Part shown: in pieces, positions 26,182 through 36,218 of the stretch
How positions within the stretch are numbered: position 1 is the stretch's first letter
How the letters are laid out: the number at the start of each line of letters is the position of its first letter
DNA from: Candidatus Altimarinota bacterium
Lineage (GTDB): Bacteria; Patescibacteriota; Gracilibacteria; UBA4473
Assembly: GCA_021736215.1 (NCBI GenBank)
Contig: JAIPGI010000001.1
Coordinates: forward strand, 62,001 to 126,000
Direction: 5' to 3'
DNA length: 64,000 bases
Position numbers and translations under genes: made by a program
The notes under the pieces: model-generated
Told to the model about the DNA's origin: nothing
Databases searched by the model: none
The model's input: the letters and a program-made list of their open reading frames with translations, nothing else

Positions 26182-26183
26182 GT

Positions 26184-26340
26184 ATATTCTGATATCCTCG
26201 GATAATCAGAATGTTGTTCTTTGAGATTTCAATTTTTCGCCAAAATATACAAGGAGGTTTTTTTATGGGGAAACGTACACATTAAGAGGAGAGGCTCCCA
26301 AATGGGCATCCTTTGTCATGCCCCTTTCTGAAATCAATTA
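26184..26340 (+). other. Structured gap after the Trp attenuator: hairpins and tiny frames
   Basis: A near-perfect hairpin (ATTCTGAT with ATCAGAAT, 26187-26213) is followed by AAGGAGG and then an ATG (26265) opening a six-codon frame MGKRTH. AGAGGAGAGG then precedes another eight-codon frame MGILCHAPF-like near 26302. GGGCAT and ATGCCC (about 26304-26324) can form another stem. The strong ribosome sites on such short frames suggest further leader-type control, but no mechanism is proven. Confidence 0.35.
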
Positions 26341-26370
26341 TTTTATAAACAAACAAAAGGAAAACACCAA

Positions 26371-26619
26371 ATGAATGCTCCAAAAGGATTTTTAACACAA
26401 AAACAATTAGCTCAACTGAAATGTAAATTTTCAGTATCTGAAGCTGAACTTATTAACCTTTTCCAAGAAAATGTCGTTTCTGCTGAATTATTCTTCAAAA
26501 AATCAGAAAAGATTCGTACTTTCCATGACTTCACAACAAAAATACAAAATGTTTCAAGGCTTGTAAAAGCCTCCCAAAAAAATTCAGCATCAACTCCTTC
26601 TGGTGGGTGGCTTTGGTGA
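26371..26619 (+). CDS. Hypothetical 82-residue protein behind the Trp attenuator
   Basis: I do not recognise this protein. It is soluble, basic and mostly helical; FLTQKQLAQLKCKFSVSEAEL (in part, residues 7-27) could be a helix-turn-helix, and the C-terminus ends GGWLW with two Trp. AAAGGAAAAC is a ribosome site 8-9 nt before the ATG. It is the first sizeable gene after the Trp leader and is closed by its own terminator-like stem at 26642-26677, so it appears to be the sole gene of that unit. It might be a regulator or a Trp-linked protein; this is speculation. Confidence 0.6.
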   Translation: MNAPKGFLTQKQLAQLKCKFSVSEAELINLFQENVVSAELFFKKSEKIRTFHDFTTKIQNVSRLVKASQKNSASTPSGGWLW

Positions 26620-26641
26620 TCGATTGTTATTTCTCGTGAAC

Positions 26642-26682
26642 AAGGGGGTCTGTTATAAAACTCAAACAGGCTCCCTTTCTTT
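26642..26682 (+). terminator. Terminator-like stem after the 82-residue gene
   Basis: AAGGGGGTCTGTT (26642-26654) pairs along its full 13 bases, with two G-U wobbles, with AACAGGCTCCCTT (26665-26677); TCTTTATTT follows. The rest of the gap to 26850 shows no gene. Confidence 0.6.
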
Positions 26683-26850
26683 ATTTGACGATGTCAAAAA
26701 TTCCTCTTATTATCATTATGCAAATGATTTCTTGCGTCTCCCAATTTCTCGCCAAACGTCGACGTCCCGTCGGCAAGGGGCGCAAGGAAGTATAGTAATT
26801 AAAAATGAATAGTGAGTAATGAAGAATGAGGAATTCTTAAATTTTTTTAA

Positions 26851-27207
26851 ATGGAGAAAGATAATATTATCCGATCAAAAACATTTCAATTTTCCTTAAA
26901 TATCATCGAGCTTTATAAACAACTCATCTCAAAACAAGAATTTGTCATTTCTAAGCAACTCCTCAAAAGTGCCACAAGTATCGGAGCAAATATACGAGAA
27001 GCCCAAGCAGGACAATCTAAAAAAGATTTTTTAGCCAAGATTTATATCGCGTTTAAGGAGGCAAATGAAACTTCCTATTGGCTTGAACTTCTTGAAAAAA
27101 GCAATTTTGTTGGTACAAATATTTCTTCTTTTCTTGCAGAAATTGATGAAATTCTAAAAATATTAAATAAAATTATTCAGACGACAAAAATCAATATCGA
27201 AAAGTAA
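26851..27207 (+). CDS. Four-helix bundle protein (S23 / rRNA-intervening-sequence family)
   Basis: 118 residues with the family signature: SKTFQFSLNIIELYKQL, then LLKSATSIGANIREAQAGQSKKDFLAKI (in part) and KEANETSYWLELL. Members are often encoded inside 23S rRNA intervening sequences or as free-standing, possibly mobile, cassettes; their biochemical role is unclear. This copy is free-standing and is flanked by AT-rich, low-complexity tracts (26803-26850 and 27208-27240) rich in TTAAAA/TTTTAA and ATTCTTAA words, as often seen around the family. No ribosome binding site is evident. Confidence 0.9.
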   Translation: MEKDNIIRSKTFQFSLNIIELYKQLISKQEFVISKQLLKSATSIGANIREAQAGQSKKDFLAKIYIAFKEANETSYWLELLEKSNFVGTNISSFLAEIDEILKILNKIIQTTKINIEK

Positions 27208-27245
27208 TTTTTAACTTTTAACTTTTCATTCTTAATTCCCTTAAA

Positions 27246-28526
27246 ATGACCCAACAATCTATTCCATTCATCGAAATCCAAGATCCTCAAATCGCAAAAG
27301 CTATCCGTGGAGAAGAACTTCGCGAGGCTGAGGGATTGGAACTTATCCCCTCGGAAAACTACGTGTCTAGGGCTGTTTTAGAAGCCAACGGATCGGTTTT
27401 TACCAATAAATACTCTGAAGGGTATCCGCATCGCCGATATTATGGGGGACAAACCTACACCGATATTGTAGAAGAAATCGCTATTGAAAGGGCCTGTAAA
27501 CTCTTCGGCTGTAAGTATGCCAATGTTCAACCTCTTTCGGGCGCTCCGGCCAACGTGGCAACGTATTTTGCCCTCTGTAAACCGGGGGACACTATTCTAG
27601 GAATGGATCTCTCTCATGGAGGACACCTTACCCATGGACATCCCGTAACGCATCTTGCAAAAATATTTAATTTCATCCGATACAAGATGAAGAGCCCGGA
27701 AACGGGGGAAATTGATTATGATGCATTGCGAGAAACTGCTCTCAAAGAAAAACCAAAAGTTATTCTTGCTGGGTTTTCTGCCTATTCACGGGAACTGGAT
27801 TATGCCAAGTTTGTTGCGATAGCGAAAGAAGTTGGTGCTATAACCGTTGCAGACATGGCTCATATTGCTGGACTCATTGCTGGGAAGGTTGTCAAAAATC
27901 CTTTCGACTACGGGTTTGATGTTATTACCACCACGACCCACAAAACTCTCCGTGGCCCACGTGGGGGAATGATTTTGACACGGGAAAGCGAGGAAATCGC
28001 CAAAGCTATTGATAAATCTATTTTCCCGGGACTCCAAGGAGGTCCACATATGCACATTATCGCAGCCAAGGCAGTCGCTTTCGGAGAAGCATTAAAGCCA
28101 GAATTTCAAGAATATACTAAACAAATTCTCAAGAACGCAAAAGCCATGGAAAAGATCTTTCAGGCGCATAATATACGAATGATTGGTGGGGGAACGGACA
28201 ATCACTTGATCCTTGCTGATGTTTTTGGTTCTTTGGGTGTAACAGGAAAAGAAGCACAAACGGTTCTCGACGAAGTCGGAATCACTCTCAATATGAATTC
28301 TATCGCCGACGATGTACGCCCACCAATGGATCCTTCCGGCATCCGGTTTGGGACGCCTGCTATTACCACCCGCGGGTTTAAAGAGTCCGAATGCACAAAG
28401 GTTGCCGAACTTATGATTGAGGCCATGAAAAACCGGGAGAATGAAATGGTTAAGCGACGTATCCACGAGGAAATTCGAGAACTCTGTGCAATATTCCCAA
28501 TCCCAGAGGGGTTTGTGAAAGCTTAA
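27246..28526 (+). CDS. glyA: Serine hydroxymethyltransferase
   Basis: GlyA converts serine and tetrahydrofolate to glycine and methylene-tetrahydrofolate, the one-carbon donor for ThyA. The 426-residue protein shows NKYSEGYPHRRYYGG near residue 50, and the PLP-binding lysine lies in TTTTHKTLRGPRGG near residue 235. Length and motifs are normal. No ribosome binding site is seen before the ATG. With thyA, the DHFR-like gene, dcd and the dCMP deaminase about 8-12 kb away it completes a thymidylate pathway. The last codons of a different open frame without a start follow at 28527-28614; I do not call it a gene. Confidence 0.97.
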   Translation: MTQQSIPFIEIQDPQIAKAIRGEELREAEGLELIPSENYVSRAVLEANGSVFTNKYSEGYPHRRYYGGQTYTDIVEEIAIERACKLFGCKYANVQPLSGAPANVATYFALCKPGDTILGMDLSHGGHLTHGHPVTHLAKIFNFIRYKMKSPETGEIDYDALRETALKEKPKVILAGFSAYSRELDYAKFVAIAKEVGAITVADMAHIAGLIAGKVVKNPFDYGFDVITTTTHKTLRGPRGGMILTRESEEIAKAIDKSIFPGLQGGPHMHIIAAKAVAFGEALKPEFQEYTKQILKNAKAMEKIFQAHNIRMIGGGTDNHLILADVFGSLGVTGKEAQTVLDEVGITLNMNSIADDVRPPMDPSGIRFGTPAITTRGFKESECTKVAELMIEAMKNRENEMVKRRIHEEIRELCAIFPIPEGFVKA

Positions 28527-28611
28527 AAAGAGCCATACAAAAAGCCGAATCATCCTATAAACAAGAAACGCTTCCGTCTATTTCACAACTCGAATCAGCA
28601 ATTAGAGATCT

Positions 28612-29214
28612 TTAATACTTCGCCAAGTGTGCAAACGCTTTGTTGGACTGAGCCATTCGATGCGCTTCGTTTTTCTTATTTATTGCATATCCCGTTTCTT
28701 TTGCCGCATCAAGAAGCTCTTGGGCAAGGCGCTTGTGCATAGGACGCCCTTTGCGTGCACGAGCCCCGTCTAATATCCATCTGATCGCCAAGCTCTGCTG
28801 TCTTTTTTGAGGAACTTCCATAGGAATCTGATAAATAGCTCCCCCGATTCGTTTCGGACGAACATTCATACTTGGAGAAGCGTTTTGAAGTGCTGATTCA
28901 AATATTTTCATCGGATCACCATCTCCCAGGCGAGCTAATTCATCGAAACACTCCCGTAATATTTGTTGCGCGACGGTCTTTTTCCCTTTTTTCATAATCG
29001 AATTTACCAACCGCACCTGAAGCGGATCAGCATAAGAAAACGGATTTGGATACTTTGTTTTCTTTTCCGTCTTCCCCCCTCCTTTATTGTTCTCTAGAGA
29101 AGTGTTTTTTTCTGGTGATGAATTCTTCGAGGGAGTTGTTTTTTCTTCCCCTCCTTTCTTTTTCCCCGAATTTTGAGAGGCGGCTTCGGTGGCCGCTACA
29201 TTTGTTTTAGGCAT
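28612..29214 (-). CDS. rpsG: Ribosomal protein S7 with N-terminal low-complexity extension
   Basis: S7 nucleates assembly of the head of the 30S subunit. The conserved part begins near residue 55 (YADPLQVRLVNSIMKKGKKT) and ends NKAFAHLAKY. Before it lies a Lys/Ser/Glu-rich, presumably disordered extension of about 50 residues (EEKTTPSKNSSPEKNTS), so the protein has 200 residues instead of about 156. It is the last gene of rpoC-rpsL-rpsG, 17 bp after rpsL. In most bacteria fusA follows; here fusA is elsewhere, at 45.8-47.9 kb. Confidence 0.96.
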   Translation of the reverse strand: MPKTNVAATEAASQNSGKKKGGEEKTTPSKNSSPEKNTSLENNKGGGKTEKKTKYPNPFSYADPLQVRLVNSIMKKGKKTVAQQILRECFDELARLGDGDPMKIFESALQNASPSMNVRPKRIGGAIYQIPMEVPQKRQQSLAIRWILDGARARKGRPMHKRLAQELLDAAKETGYAINKKNEAHRMAQSNKAFAHLAKY

Positions 29215-29231
29215 TGTTATAAAAGATTAAT

Positions 29232-29645
29232 TTATTTTTTTGGCTTTTTTGTCCCATAACGAGAACGCGCTTGTTTTCTATCAGTAACTCCTTGGGTATC
29301 AAGCGTCCCCCGAACAATATGATAACGAACTCCAATCAAGTCCTTCACCCTCCCTCCCCGCAAAAGCACGACTGAATGCTCTTGTAAATTGTGCCCTTCC
29401 CCCATGATGTAGGCATTCACCTCATATCCATTTGTTAACCGAACGCGAGCAATTTTTCGGAGGGCTGAGTTTGGTTTTTTCGGCGTCATCGTTGTCACCT
29501 TGATACACACCCCTCTTTTCTGTGGGCAATGAAGTGGACTAAATTTATTTTTGATAGTGTTTCCAATAACCTGCAACGCTGGAGATTTGGATTTTCTTCC
29601 TTTGTCTTTTCGTGGGTTTCTAATGAGTTGGTTTATCGTTGACAT
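29232..29645 (-). CDS. rpsL: Ribosomal protein S12
   Basis: S12 sits at the decoding centre of the 30S subunit. The conserved stretch [20 protein letters not shown] includes the Lys where streptomycin-resistance mutations occur, and [22 protein letters not shown] and [12 protein letters not shown] follow (each in part). At 137 residues it is slightly longer than the E. coli protein. It lies 21 bp downstream of rpoC and 17 bp upstream of rpsG, on one transcript. The start ATG is at 29645. Confidence 0.97.
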   Translation of the reverse strand: MSTINQLIRNPRKDKGRKSKSPALQVIGNTIKNKFSPLHCPQKRGVCIKVTTMTPKKPNSALRKIARVRLTNGYEVNAYIMGEGHNLQEHSVVLLRGGRVKDLIGVRYHIVRGTLDTQGVTDRKQARSRYGTKKPKK

Positions 29646-29666
29646 GTGTGTTGTTGAGAATAGGTG

Positions 29667-32600
29667 TTACTTTTTTTTAGCTTTCTGAGCAGCTGCGAAG
29701 CCTGTCCCAGCCGGAATAAGCCGGCCGATGATAACGTTTTCTTTTAATCCGTCAAGAGTGTCGACTTTCCTTGTTGTTGCAGCCTCAACAAGCACTCGGG
29801 TTGTTTCTTGGAATGATGCTGCAGAGAGCCATGAATCCGTCCAAAGAGCCACTCGTGTAAGCCCCAAAAGGAGTCTTTCTACTTTAACAAGTATTTTTTT
29901 CTTTTTCTTAAGTTCTGCATTTTTCTTCTCAAATTCAACAAAATCTTTAATTTCCCCGGGAAGCCATCCACTATCTCCTGATTCCAGGATTCTCACTTTC
30001 GATACCATTTGTCGGGCAATAACTTCTATGTGTTTTTCGTTAATATCCTGCCCCTGAGAAGAGTAAATACTCTGTACTCCGAAAAGAATATAGGCCTGTA
30101 CTTTCTCGACAGATGTCAGCTCCATAAGCTGTCTCAAATCAAGGTGTCCCGCAGTGAGGGCCGCGCCCTTTTCTACATTTTGTCCATTTTTAATACGAAG
30201 CGTAAGACGAGGGGAGACCGTATATGTTTTTTCGACTGCTTCGTTTTGATGGATAACAATTTGATCACTCGAAACTTCTTTCGCCTTCCCTGAACAACGA
30301 GCCTTAATTGTTGCCTTCCCTTCTGTCGATCGAGCAATAATTTGTTTCTCTTTAATAGCCTCTCCTTTTTTCACACAGGGTTCATATTCTATCCCAAGAT
30401 GATGAACGTCGTCTTCAGCTTTCTCCGCAGAAATAACTATTTTGGTATCATTTTTTCCCTTGCGAACAGAAACTTTCCCAGTGATTTCTGCCAATATTCC
30501 TGCGTTTTTTGGCGTGCGAGCCTCGAAAAGCTCTTCTACTCGGGTCAACCCCTGGGTAATCGAATCCTCTTCCGTGGCAATTCCTCCCATATGGAAGGTT
30601 CTCATGGTCAATTGGGTTCCTGGTTCTCCGATAGACTGTGCCGCAATAATTCCAACTGGGGTCCCCATCTCTACGAGCTTATTGCGACCAAGGTCATACC
30701 CATAACAATACTGACACACTCCAGCACTCGTTTCACAGTACATCACTGAACGGACTCTGACTTCTTCTACTTGATAATCACGGATTATTTGCATCTTTTC
30801 CTCGTTGATCAAATCTCCTCTCTTGAGGATTACTTTTGATTTCGCTTTTACATCTTCCGCAACCACTCGGCCAAGAAGGCGTTCCTCAAAATCAATCCCG
30901 ATTTCTGCAGAATTTGTTCGTGAAACAGGCTTTGACTTTAGTGTCCCACAATCTTCTTCTTTTGTTACGACATCCTGCACGGAATCCACTAATCGTCGGG
31001 TAAGATATCCAGCTTCTGCTGTTTTCAATGCGGTATCTGATTTTCCTTTTCGTCCTCCATGCGTCGCGATAAAGTATTCAAGAATTGTAAATCCTTCCTT
31101 CAAGTTTGATTTAATAGGGAGTTCGATAGTTCGTCCAGACGGACTTGCTACTAATCCCTTCATCCCAGAAAGCTGTGTAATTTGTCCCCAGTTCCCTCGT
31201 GCACCCGAATCGATTTGGTAAAAAATATCATTCTCTTTGTGATACCCCCCAATCATTTCATTCATCACTTCTGTTTTTACACGAGACCAAATCTTAATTG
31301 TATGATTATATCTTTCTTCGTCGGTCAAAAGCCCGTGCCAAAACTCCTTATTTATTTTTTCCACAATGATATTCGCTTTTTCAATAATTTCGTTTTTATT
31401 TACTGGTTGCTTGAGGTCGAATACCGAGATAGAAATCCCTGATTTTGTAGCAAAACGGAACCCAAGATCTTTTATATCATCTGCTGCTTTTGCAGCAACC
31501 TCTGTCCCGAATTCTGCGTAAAGTCGTGCTAATAAATTACTAAGACCCTTTTTTCCAAAAACAGTATTTTGGTATTCAATTCCCTCTGGGAGAATTTCAT
31601 TAAAGATGATTCGTCCGATTGTTGTCTCTAACACTCCTTCTTCTGTTCTTAGTTTAATCTTCGCTTGCGGGTGTACAAACCCAGATTCATAAGCAAGTTC
31701 AGCTTCTTTCACAGACGAAAAGCCCATCCCTTCGCCCTTTTTCCCTTCAAATATTTGTGTCAAAAAATAACACCCCAATACCATATCTTGTGAGGGATTT
31801 ACGATAGGATCTCCGCTTGAAGGCTTTAGGAGGTTCTTTGATGAAAGCATAATTGTTTTTGCTTCATATTGTGCCTCTACAGAAAGGGGGAGGTGTACTG
31901 CCATCTGGTCTCCATCAAAGTCCGCATTAAATGCTGCACATACAAGTGGGTGAACTTGGATAGCCTTCCCTTCAACTAGTCGTGGTTGAAAAGCCTGGAT
32001 TCCTAATCTATGAAGAGTCGGAGCACGATTTAGAAGAACATATTTATCTTGAATAATTTCTTCCAAGATATCCCAAACTATTTTTTCTCCTGACTTAATA
32101 ATCTTCTCTGCGCTTTTTACATTATAAGCGAGCTCATATTGGATAAGTTTTGAAATAACAAACGGTTTGAAAAGTTCAAGCGTGATATATTTAGGGAGAC
32201 CGCACTCATGAAGTTTGAGTTGTGGGCCCACGACTATAACTGAACGCCCAGAGTAATCGACTCGTTTTCCCAAAAGATTCTGCCTAAACCGTCCCTGTTT
32301 CCCCTTAAGCATATCAGAGAGTGATTTAAGCTTTCTTTTTTGAACATAATTCATTCCCGCACGAGAATTTCGTACTTGATTAGAAATCAAAATATCAACT
32401 GCCTCTTGGAGCATTCTTTTTTCATTTCGACAAATAATTTCAGGAGCCCCAAGTTGAATTAATTTTTTTAGTCGCTGATTTCTATTAATAACACGACGAT
32501 ATAAATCATTTAAATCTGATGTTGCAAAACGACCACCATCAAGTTGTACCATCGGACGTAAATCTGGTGGAATAACGGGGATGACTGTTAAAATCATCCA

Positions 32601-33548
32601 TTCTGGCTTAATATCACTTCGTAAAAGCGATCCCGCAAGCTTCATCCGTTTTACAATTTTTTTCTGCTTCTGTCCGGTAGAATTCTTATACTCCTCTTGC
32701 ATAATTTCTAAAAATTTCTCCAAATCAATCTGTTGGATAATTTCTCGAATAGCATCAGCCCCAATCCCTGCACGAAAAACATGACCAAATTTCATCGAAA
32801 TCGATCTATATTCTGTTTCTGTTAGGACATTAGAAACTTCCAAGCCTCGTAATTCTTCTTTTGCTATACGAAAATTTTCATTTGTTTGTTCTATTTTTTC
32901 AATTAATTCTTGTTCTAATTTTATCAAATCCTTTTCTTTCATATCACCGCTTTTTATAGCCTTTTTTGCAGCCTTTAGGCTTTCTATATTCTCTTCTTTT
33001 ACTTGGTCAACCACTTTTTTATATTCATCCTCTAATTTTTTCAATTCCTCTTGTTTTGCTTTCTGATCAACCTCAACGGTGATATAAGAAGCAAAATAAA
33101 CCACTTGCTCTAACTTCTTTACAGGTAAATCAAGTAAAAGCCCTATTTTAGAAGGGGTTGATCGTAAAAACCATGTATGGGCTACTGGGACGGCCAATTT
33201 AATATGTCCCATTCGTTCTCTACGAACAATAGATCGTGTAACTTCTACACCACATTTTTCACACACAATTCCCCGATATCGGATTCTTTTATATTTTCCA
33301 CAAGCGCATTCCCAATTTTTAACGGGACCAAAAATACGCTCACAAAAAAGACCATCTCGCTCTGGTTTTTGAGTTCTATAATTAATTGTTTCTGGCTTTG
33401 TTATTTCGCCATGAGACCAACTCAAAATATCCTCTGGTGAGGCAATAGAAAGAGAGATGGCATTAAAATCCTTGAGTTTTTGAATATTTTTCGGATCTGC
33501 CATGAATGGAAGATAAAGAGATAGAACGCGTTTTTCTCTACCGGTCAA
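29667..33548 (-). CDS. rpoC: RNA polymerase beta-prime subunit
   Basis: The catalytic large subunit, 1293 residues. Zinc-finger cysteines lie in [22 protein letters not shown] (in part) near residue 75, the catalytic Mg site [12 protein letters not shown] near residue 535, the bridge helix and trigger loop around 860-1010, and a second Cys cluster in [13 protein letters not shown]. The start is unsure: TTG at 33548 adds [15 protein letters not shown] before the ATG at 33503, whose product [10 protein letters not shown] looks more like other RpoC starts. rpoB, nearly always immediately upstream, is absent: a 352-bp gap and an unrelated sugar-nucleotide gene lie there. Confidence 0.97.
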   Translation of the reverse strand: MTGREKRVLSLYLPFMADPKNIQKLKDFNAISLSIASPEDILSWSHGEITKPETINYRTQKPERDGLFCERIFGPVKNWECACGKYKRIRYRGIVCEKCGVEVTRSIVRRERMGHIKLAVPVAHTWFLRSTPSKIGLLLDLPVKKLEQVVYFASYITVEVDQKAKQEELKKLEDEYKKVVDQVKEENIESLKAAKKAIKSGDMKEKDLIKLEQELIEKIEQTNENFRIAKEELRGLEVSNVLTETEYRSISMKFGHVFRAGIGADAIREIIQQIDLEKFLEIMQEEYKNSTGQKQKKIVKRMKLAGSLLRSDIKPEWMILTVIPVIPPDLRPMVQLDGGRFATSDLNDLYRRVINRNQRLKKLIQLGAPEIICRNEKRMLQEAVDILISNQVRNSRAGMNYVQKRKLKSLSDMLKGKQGRFRQNLLGKRVDYSGRSVIVVGPQLKLHECGLPKYITLELFKPFVISKLIQYELAYNVKSAEKIIKSGEKIVWDILEEIIQDKYVLLNRAPTLHRLGIQAFQPRLVEGKAIQVHPLVCAAFNADFDGDQMAVHLPLSVEAQYEAKTIMLSSKNLLKPSSGDPIVNPSQDMVLGCYFLTQIFEGKKGEGMGFSSVKEAELAYESGFVHPQAKIKLRTEEGVLETTIGRIIFNEILPEGIEYQNTVFGKKGLSNLLARLYAEFGTEVAAKAADDIKDLGFRFATKSGISISVFDLKQPVNKNEIIEKANIIVEKINKEFWHGLLTDEERYNHTIKIWSRVKTEVMNEMIGGYHKENDIFYQIDSGARGNWGQITQLSGMKGLVASPSGRTIELPIKSNLKEGFTILEYFIATHGGRKGKSDTALKTAEAGYLTRRLVDSVQDVVTKEEDCGTLKSKPVSRTNSAEIGIDFEERLLGRVVAEDVKAKSKVILKRGDLINEEKMQIIRDYQVEEVRVRSVMYCETSAGVCQYCYGYDLGRNKLVEMGTPVGIIAAQSIGEPGTQLTMRTFHMGGIATEEDSITQGLTRVEELFEARTPKNAGILAEITGKVSVRKGKNDTKIVISAEKAEDDVHHLGIEYEPCVKKGEAIKEKQIIARSTEGKATIKARCSGKAKEVSSDQIVIHQNEAVEKTYTVSPRLTLRIKNGQNVEKGAALTAGHLDLRQLMELTSVEKVQAYILFGVQSIYSSQGQDINEKHIEVIARQMVSKVRILESGDSGWLPGEIKDFVEFEKKNAELKKKKKILVKVERLLLGLTRVALWTDSWLSAASFQETTRVLVEAATTRKVDTLDGLKENVIIGRLIPAGTGFAAAQKAKKK

Positions 33549-33576
33549 AAGACTCTTCTGACCGAAAAGCTGGGCG

Positions 33577-33604
33577 AGTGTATAAAAAAATCAACTCTCG
33601 TCAA
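33577..33604 (-). promoter_or_regulatory. rpoC promoter and short leader hairpin
   Basis: TTGACG (33604-33599), a 16-bp spacer and TACACT (33582-33577). The predicted RNA begins near 33570; its first bases, CGGTCA and TGACCG (about 33565-33541), pair around the TTG start codon. The rest of the gap up to 33900 is AT-rich and holds no gene that I can see. Confidence 0.6.
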
Positions 33605-33900
33605 GTCATTTTTCCTTTTCTTTATTGTTTTTTATTTATTATTTAAAAATACAGAATTCGTAGTCTTTAGTGTGGAAATGTTAAAAAAGGTGAAAAGCCC
33701 TTTAAAAAGCGAAATGCAAAAGGGTTGTGTTTTTGTTTAGAAAAGGGGGAAGGTGTTTTTTTTAAAAAATGTATTCAAATTTCTCTTGAGAAAAATGGGA
33801 GTTTTTGTGAGTGGGAAAAATATTCAGTCTTTTTAAGAAAAATAGTGCAAAACTTTTTTATAAAAAGGGTATTTTGGAAGAATAAAAAAGTGTACACGCT

Positions 33901-35100
33901 TTATTTTCTTATTTCCCCAGGATTAATAAATTCTTGTTTTTGCACTTTTGCACCAGGCATAATACTCGCATGGATGCCAATTTGTGCACCACTCCCAACA
34001 ATAGCCCCTAATTTTTCATGATGAGAATCTATACGCTGATCTTGAATGTTCATTTTTACTGTTTTTTTGTCGAGACGGAGATTCGCGGTGCAAGAATACG
34101 CACCGAAATTAACACCTTCATCGACAATGGAATCCCCGATATAAGCGATATGTGTTGTAATATTCCGAGAGAGAAAACTTCGGGCAATTTCGGTATTATA
34201 ACCAACAACCGAATTTTCTCCAATAATAGATCCACGAACCAAGGCATTATTCCCAATAACCACATTCCTCCCAATGTAACAAGGACCCTGAACAACAGCA
34301 TTTTCGAATATTCGAGCACCCTCTTCGATAACAACGTGTCCACCCTTTATTACCGCACTTTCAGCAATTTCTGCCTTTGGAGAAATATTTTTTTTGAGCT
34401 GGGATAAAAGCGTTTCCATTACTTCTAGGACATGCCAAGGATATTTTATTGCTTGCCAAACCCCACCATATTCAATGGCAAGAAAGGAATGTGTTTTGAA
34501 TAGTTTTTCCAAAGCCCGCTCGTAAGCGTCCCCAAAAGAGAGTGGAACAGATTTTAAAACATTTTTCAGATCGCCAGCCCGAGAAAAAAGATGTGCCACG
34601 ATGTTTACCAAATCCGAGGGCTCTTCCCCCTTCCTAGGTTTCTCTACGATTGAGAGTATTTTGTTTTTGCAACCTACTTGCAAATACCCACCAGGGAAGT
34701 AAGAATCTACTTTTTTCGCCAAAATGCAACCATCTTGCATTTCTAATTCCTGAATCATTGTTTGGTAGATAGCGGCATCAATTAAATCGTTTCCGCCAAG
34801 AATAAAAACCTCCTCGTCGTCTTTTACAAAATCGAGTCCTGCCAAAACACCGCCCGCCTGTCCCTCGTCCAAATTTTTCTGTATAGCAATTTGAGCGAGA
34901 AATTTTTCTTTCTTGAGAATTTCAGAAATAGCTTGTGTGTTTTCGCCATTTGTTACCACAACAAAATTTTTAAGCCCCCCCTTTTGGGCATTTCGCAAAA
35001 GATAAAGAAACAATGGTTTTCCGCAAAATTCTAATAAATTTTTATCTCCCAAGGGTTCCATACGAGAAGATCTTCCGGAAGCGAGAAAAAGAGTCTTCAT
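33901..35100 (-). CDS. Sugar-1-phosphate nucleotidyltransferase fused to a left-handed beta-helix domain
   Basis: 399 residues in two domains. The N-terminal nucleotidyltransferase domain has LASGRSSRMEPLGDKNLLEFCGKPL (in part), with the GxGxR-type loop and catalytic Lys. The C-terminal hexapeptide repeats begin near residue 245 (ISPKAEIAESAVIKGG, VVIGNNALVRGSIIG). The layout is that of GlmU or of archaeal-type bifunctional UDP-GlcNAc synthases, so it probably feeds cell-wall or surface glycans. The exact sugar cannot be read from the sequence. Its start overlaps the end of the DUF1858 gene by 4 bp, so the two are coupled. Confidence 0.85.
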   Translation of the reverse strand: MKTLFLASGRSSRMEPLGDKNLLEFCGKPLFLYLLRNAQKGGLKNFVVVTNGENTQAISEILKKEKFLAQIAIQKNLDEGQAGGVLAGLDFVKDDEEVFILGGNDLIDAAIYQTMIQELEMQDGCILAKKVDSYFPGGYLQVGCKNKILSIVEKPRKGEEPSDLVNIVAHLFSRAGDLKNVLKSVPLSFGDAYERALEKLFKTHSFLAIEYGGVWQAIKYPWHVLEVMETLLSQLKKNISPKAEIAESAVIKGGHVVIEEGARIFENAVVQGPCYIGRNVVIGNNALVRGSIIGENSVVGYNTEIARSFLSRNITTHIAYIGDSIVDEGVNFGAYSCTANLRLDKKTVKMNIQDQRIDSHHEKLGAIVGSGAQIGIHASIMPGAKVQKQEFINPGEIRK

Positions 35101-35342
35101 GCAATTAAACCTAAATCTTCGGCTGCCTCATTTAGATCTTGAAGGACGCGTTCAACATCATCTTCGTCAAATCCATGAGAAGCCATCCCCTGCTTGAGGG
35201 TCTCCATATGGGAGAAAGAACATCCCACACATCCAATCCCATGAGAATACAAAATCTCTGCCGCCTCGGGGTGGCAGGCAAGGATATCAATGATTTTTTC
35301 CTCACCGGTAAATACTAAAATATCGCCTTCTTTGATTGTCAT
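35097..35342 (-). CDS. DUF1858-domain small redox-type protein
   Basis: 81 residues. The motif HPEAAEILYSHGIGCVGCSFSHMETL (in part) with a CxxC pair is the DUF1858 / hybrid-cluster-associated redox-disulfide signature. The function of such proteins is unclear; the CxxC could carry a disulfide or an iron-sulfur ligand. It overlaps the downstream nucleotidyltransferase by 4 bp. A TACTAA box 10 nt before the ATG suggests a leaderless mRNA, divergent from thyA. Confidence 0.85.
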   Translation of the reverse strand: MTIKEGDILVFTGEEKIIDILACHPEAAEILYSHGIGCVGCSFSHMETLKQGMASHGFDEDDVERVLQDLNEAAEDLGLIA

Positions 35343-35371
35343 CGCGGCGAGTTTAGTACAAAATAGCCTTG

Positions 35372-36208
35372 ATGAAAAACGAATTTGATATTCAGTATCA
35401 GGTGATTTTAAAGGAAATTCTTGAGAAAGGCGTTGAAGAAAAAAACATTCGCACCGGACATGTTTGTAAAAGCCTGCCTGGGATGACGATGAAATTTGAT
35501 CTTAGGAAAGGATTTCCACTTCTTTCTCTCCGGAAAATCCCGCTCAAGGTTTTTATTGCCGAACAGATTTGGTTTCTCATGGGGAACAAGAATTTGGCGT
35601 TTTTACAACGATTTACCAAGATCTGGGACGACTTTGCGGAAGCCAATAATTGCGTGGAGTCAGCATATGGGTACAGGTGGCGTAAGCACTTCGGTCGAGA
35701 TCAGATTGGAGGGTTGGTGCAACTTTTGAAAGAAGACCCCTCCTCTCGGCACGGAGTTATCTTGATGTGGGATCCAGGAGACGATGGCTTGGCAAACGGA
35801 ATTAAGAAAAAAAATGTCCCCTGCCCCTACACCTTCACCGTCCAAATTATGGGGGAAAAGCTCTGTCTCCATCTCGTTATTCGTTCCAATGACATGATGT
35901 TGGGAAATCCCCACGATGTAGCAGGGTTTGCCTTGTTGGCGCACGTCTTGGCACAGAAATTAAATGTCGGAGTGGGCACGCTCACGATTTCTATCTCCAA
36001 TGCGCATATCTACGATATTCATTTTGCGCAGGCACAGGAAATTCTGGATCGAAAGGTTTCCCAAAAATCCATCAAATTTATCTGTCCTTCCAAGGCTTTT
36101 GATCGGGCGGAGGAAGGAGATGAAAGTTTGGTTGAAGAGGTTTACAAGGCCCTTACCAAAGACTACGAACCCCAAGCCAACCTTGAGAAGATGGCCATTG
36201 TGTTATAA
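35372..36208 (+). CDS. thyA: Thymidylate synthase
   Basis: ThyA methylates dUMP to dTMP with methylene-tetrahydrofolate. The catalytic Cys is in NVPCPYTFTVQ, the phosphate-binding Arg in SSRHGVILMW, and the dUMP-binding RSNDMMLGNPHDVAGFALL (in part) and HIYDIHFAQ follow. From the ATG at 35372 it has 278 residues, normal for the classical enzyme. TTGTCA-15-TACAAA ends 9 nt before this ATG. Dcd, the dCMP deaminase, the DHFR-like reductase and GlyA nearby supply dUMP and recycle the folate. Confidence 0.97.
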   Translation: MKNEFDIQYQVILKEILEKGVEEKNIRTGHVCKSLPGMTMKFDLRKGFPLLSLRKIPLKVFIAEQIWFLMGNKNLAFLQRFTKIWDDFAEANNCVESAYGYRWRKHFGRDQIGGLVQLLKEDPSSRHGVILMWDPGDDGLANGIKKKNVPCPYTFTVQIMGEKLCLHLVIRSNDMMLGNPHDVAGFALLAHVLAQKLNVGVGTLTISISNAHIYDIHFAQAQEILDRKVSQKSIKFICPSKAFDRAEEGDESLVEEVYKALTKDYEPQANLEKMAIVL

Positions 36209-36218
36209 AATTTCTACA

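Noticed and set aside
26054-26183. Stand-alone small RNA such as SRP or 6S RNA
   Set aside because: No conserved SRP loop or 6S bubble is visible, whereas the Trp codons and exclusive stems explain the transcript.
26603-26812. 69-codon open frame after the 82-residue gene
   Set aside because: It overlaps that gene and its terminator stem and has no ribosome site or recognisable sequence.
28527-28616. Open stretch RAIQKAESSYKQETLPS after glyA
   Set aside because: It looks protein-like and may be a relic, but has no start codon and is only 30 codons.
35964-36218. Long open frame overlapping the end of thyA
   Set aside because: It reads thyA in another frame; only the part from 36219 looks like a protein.
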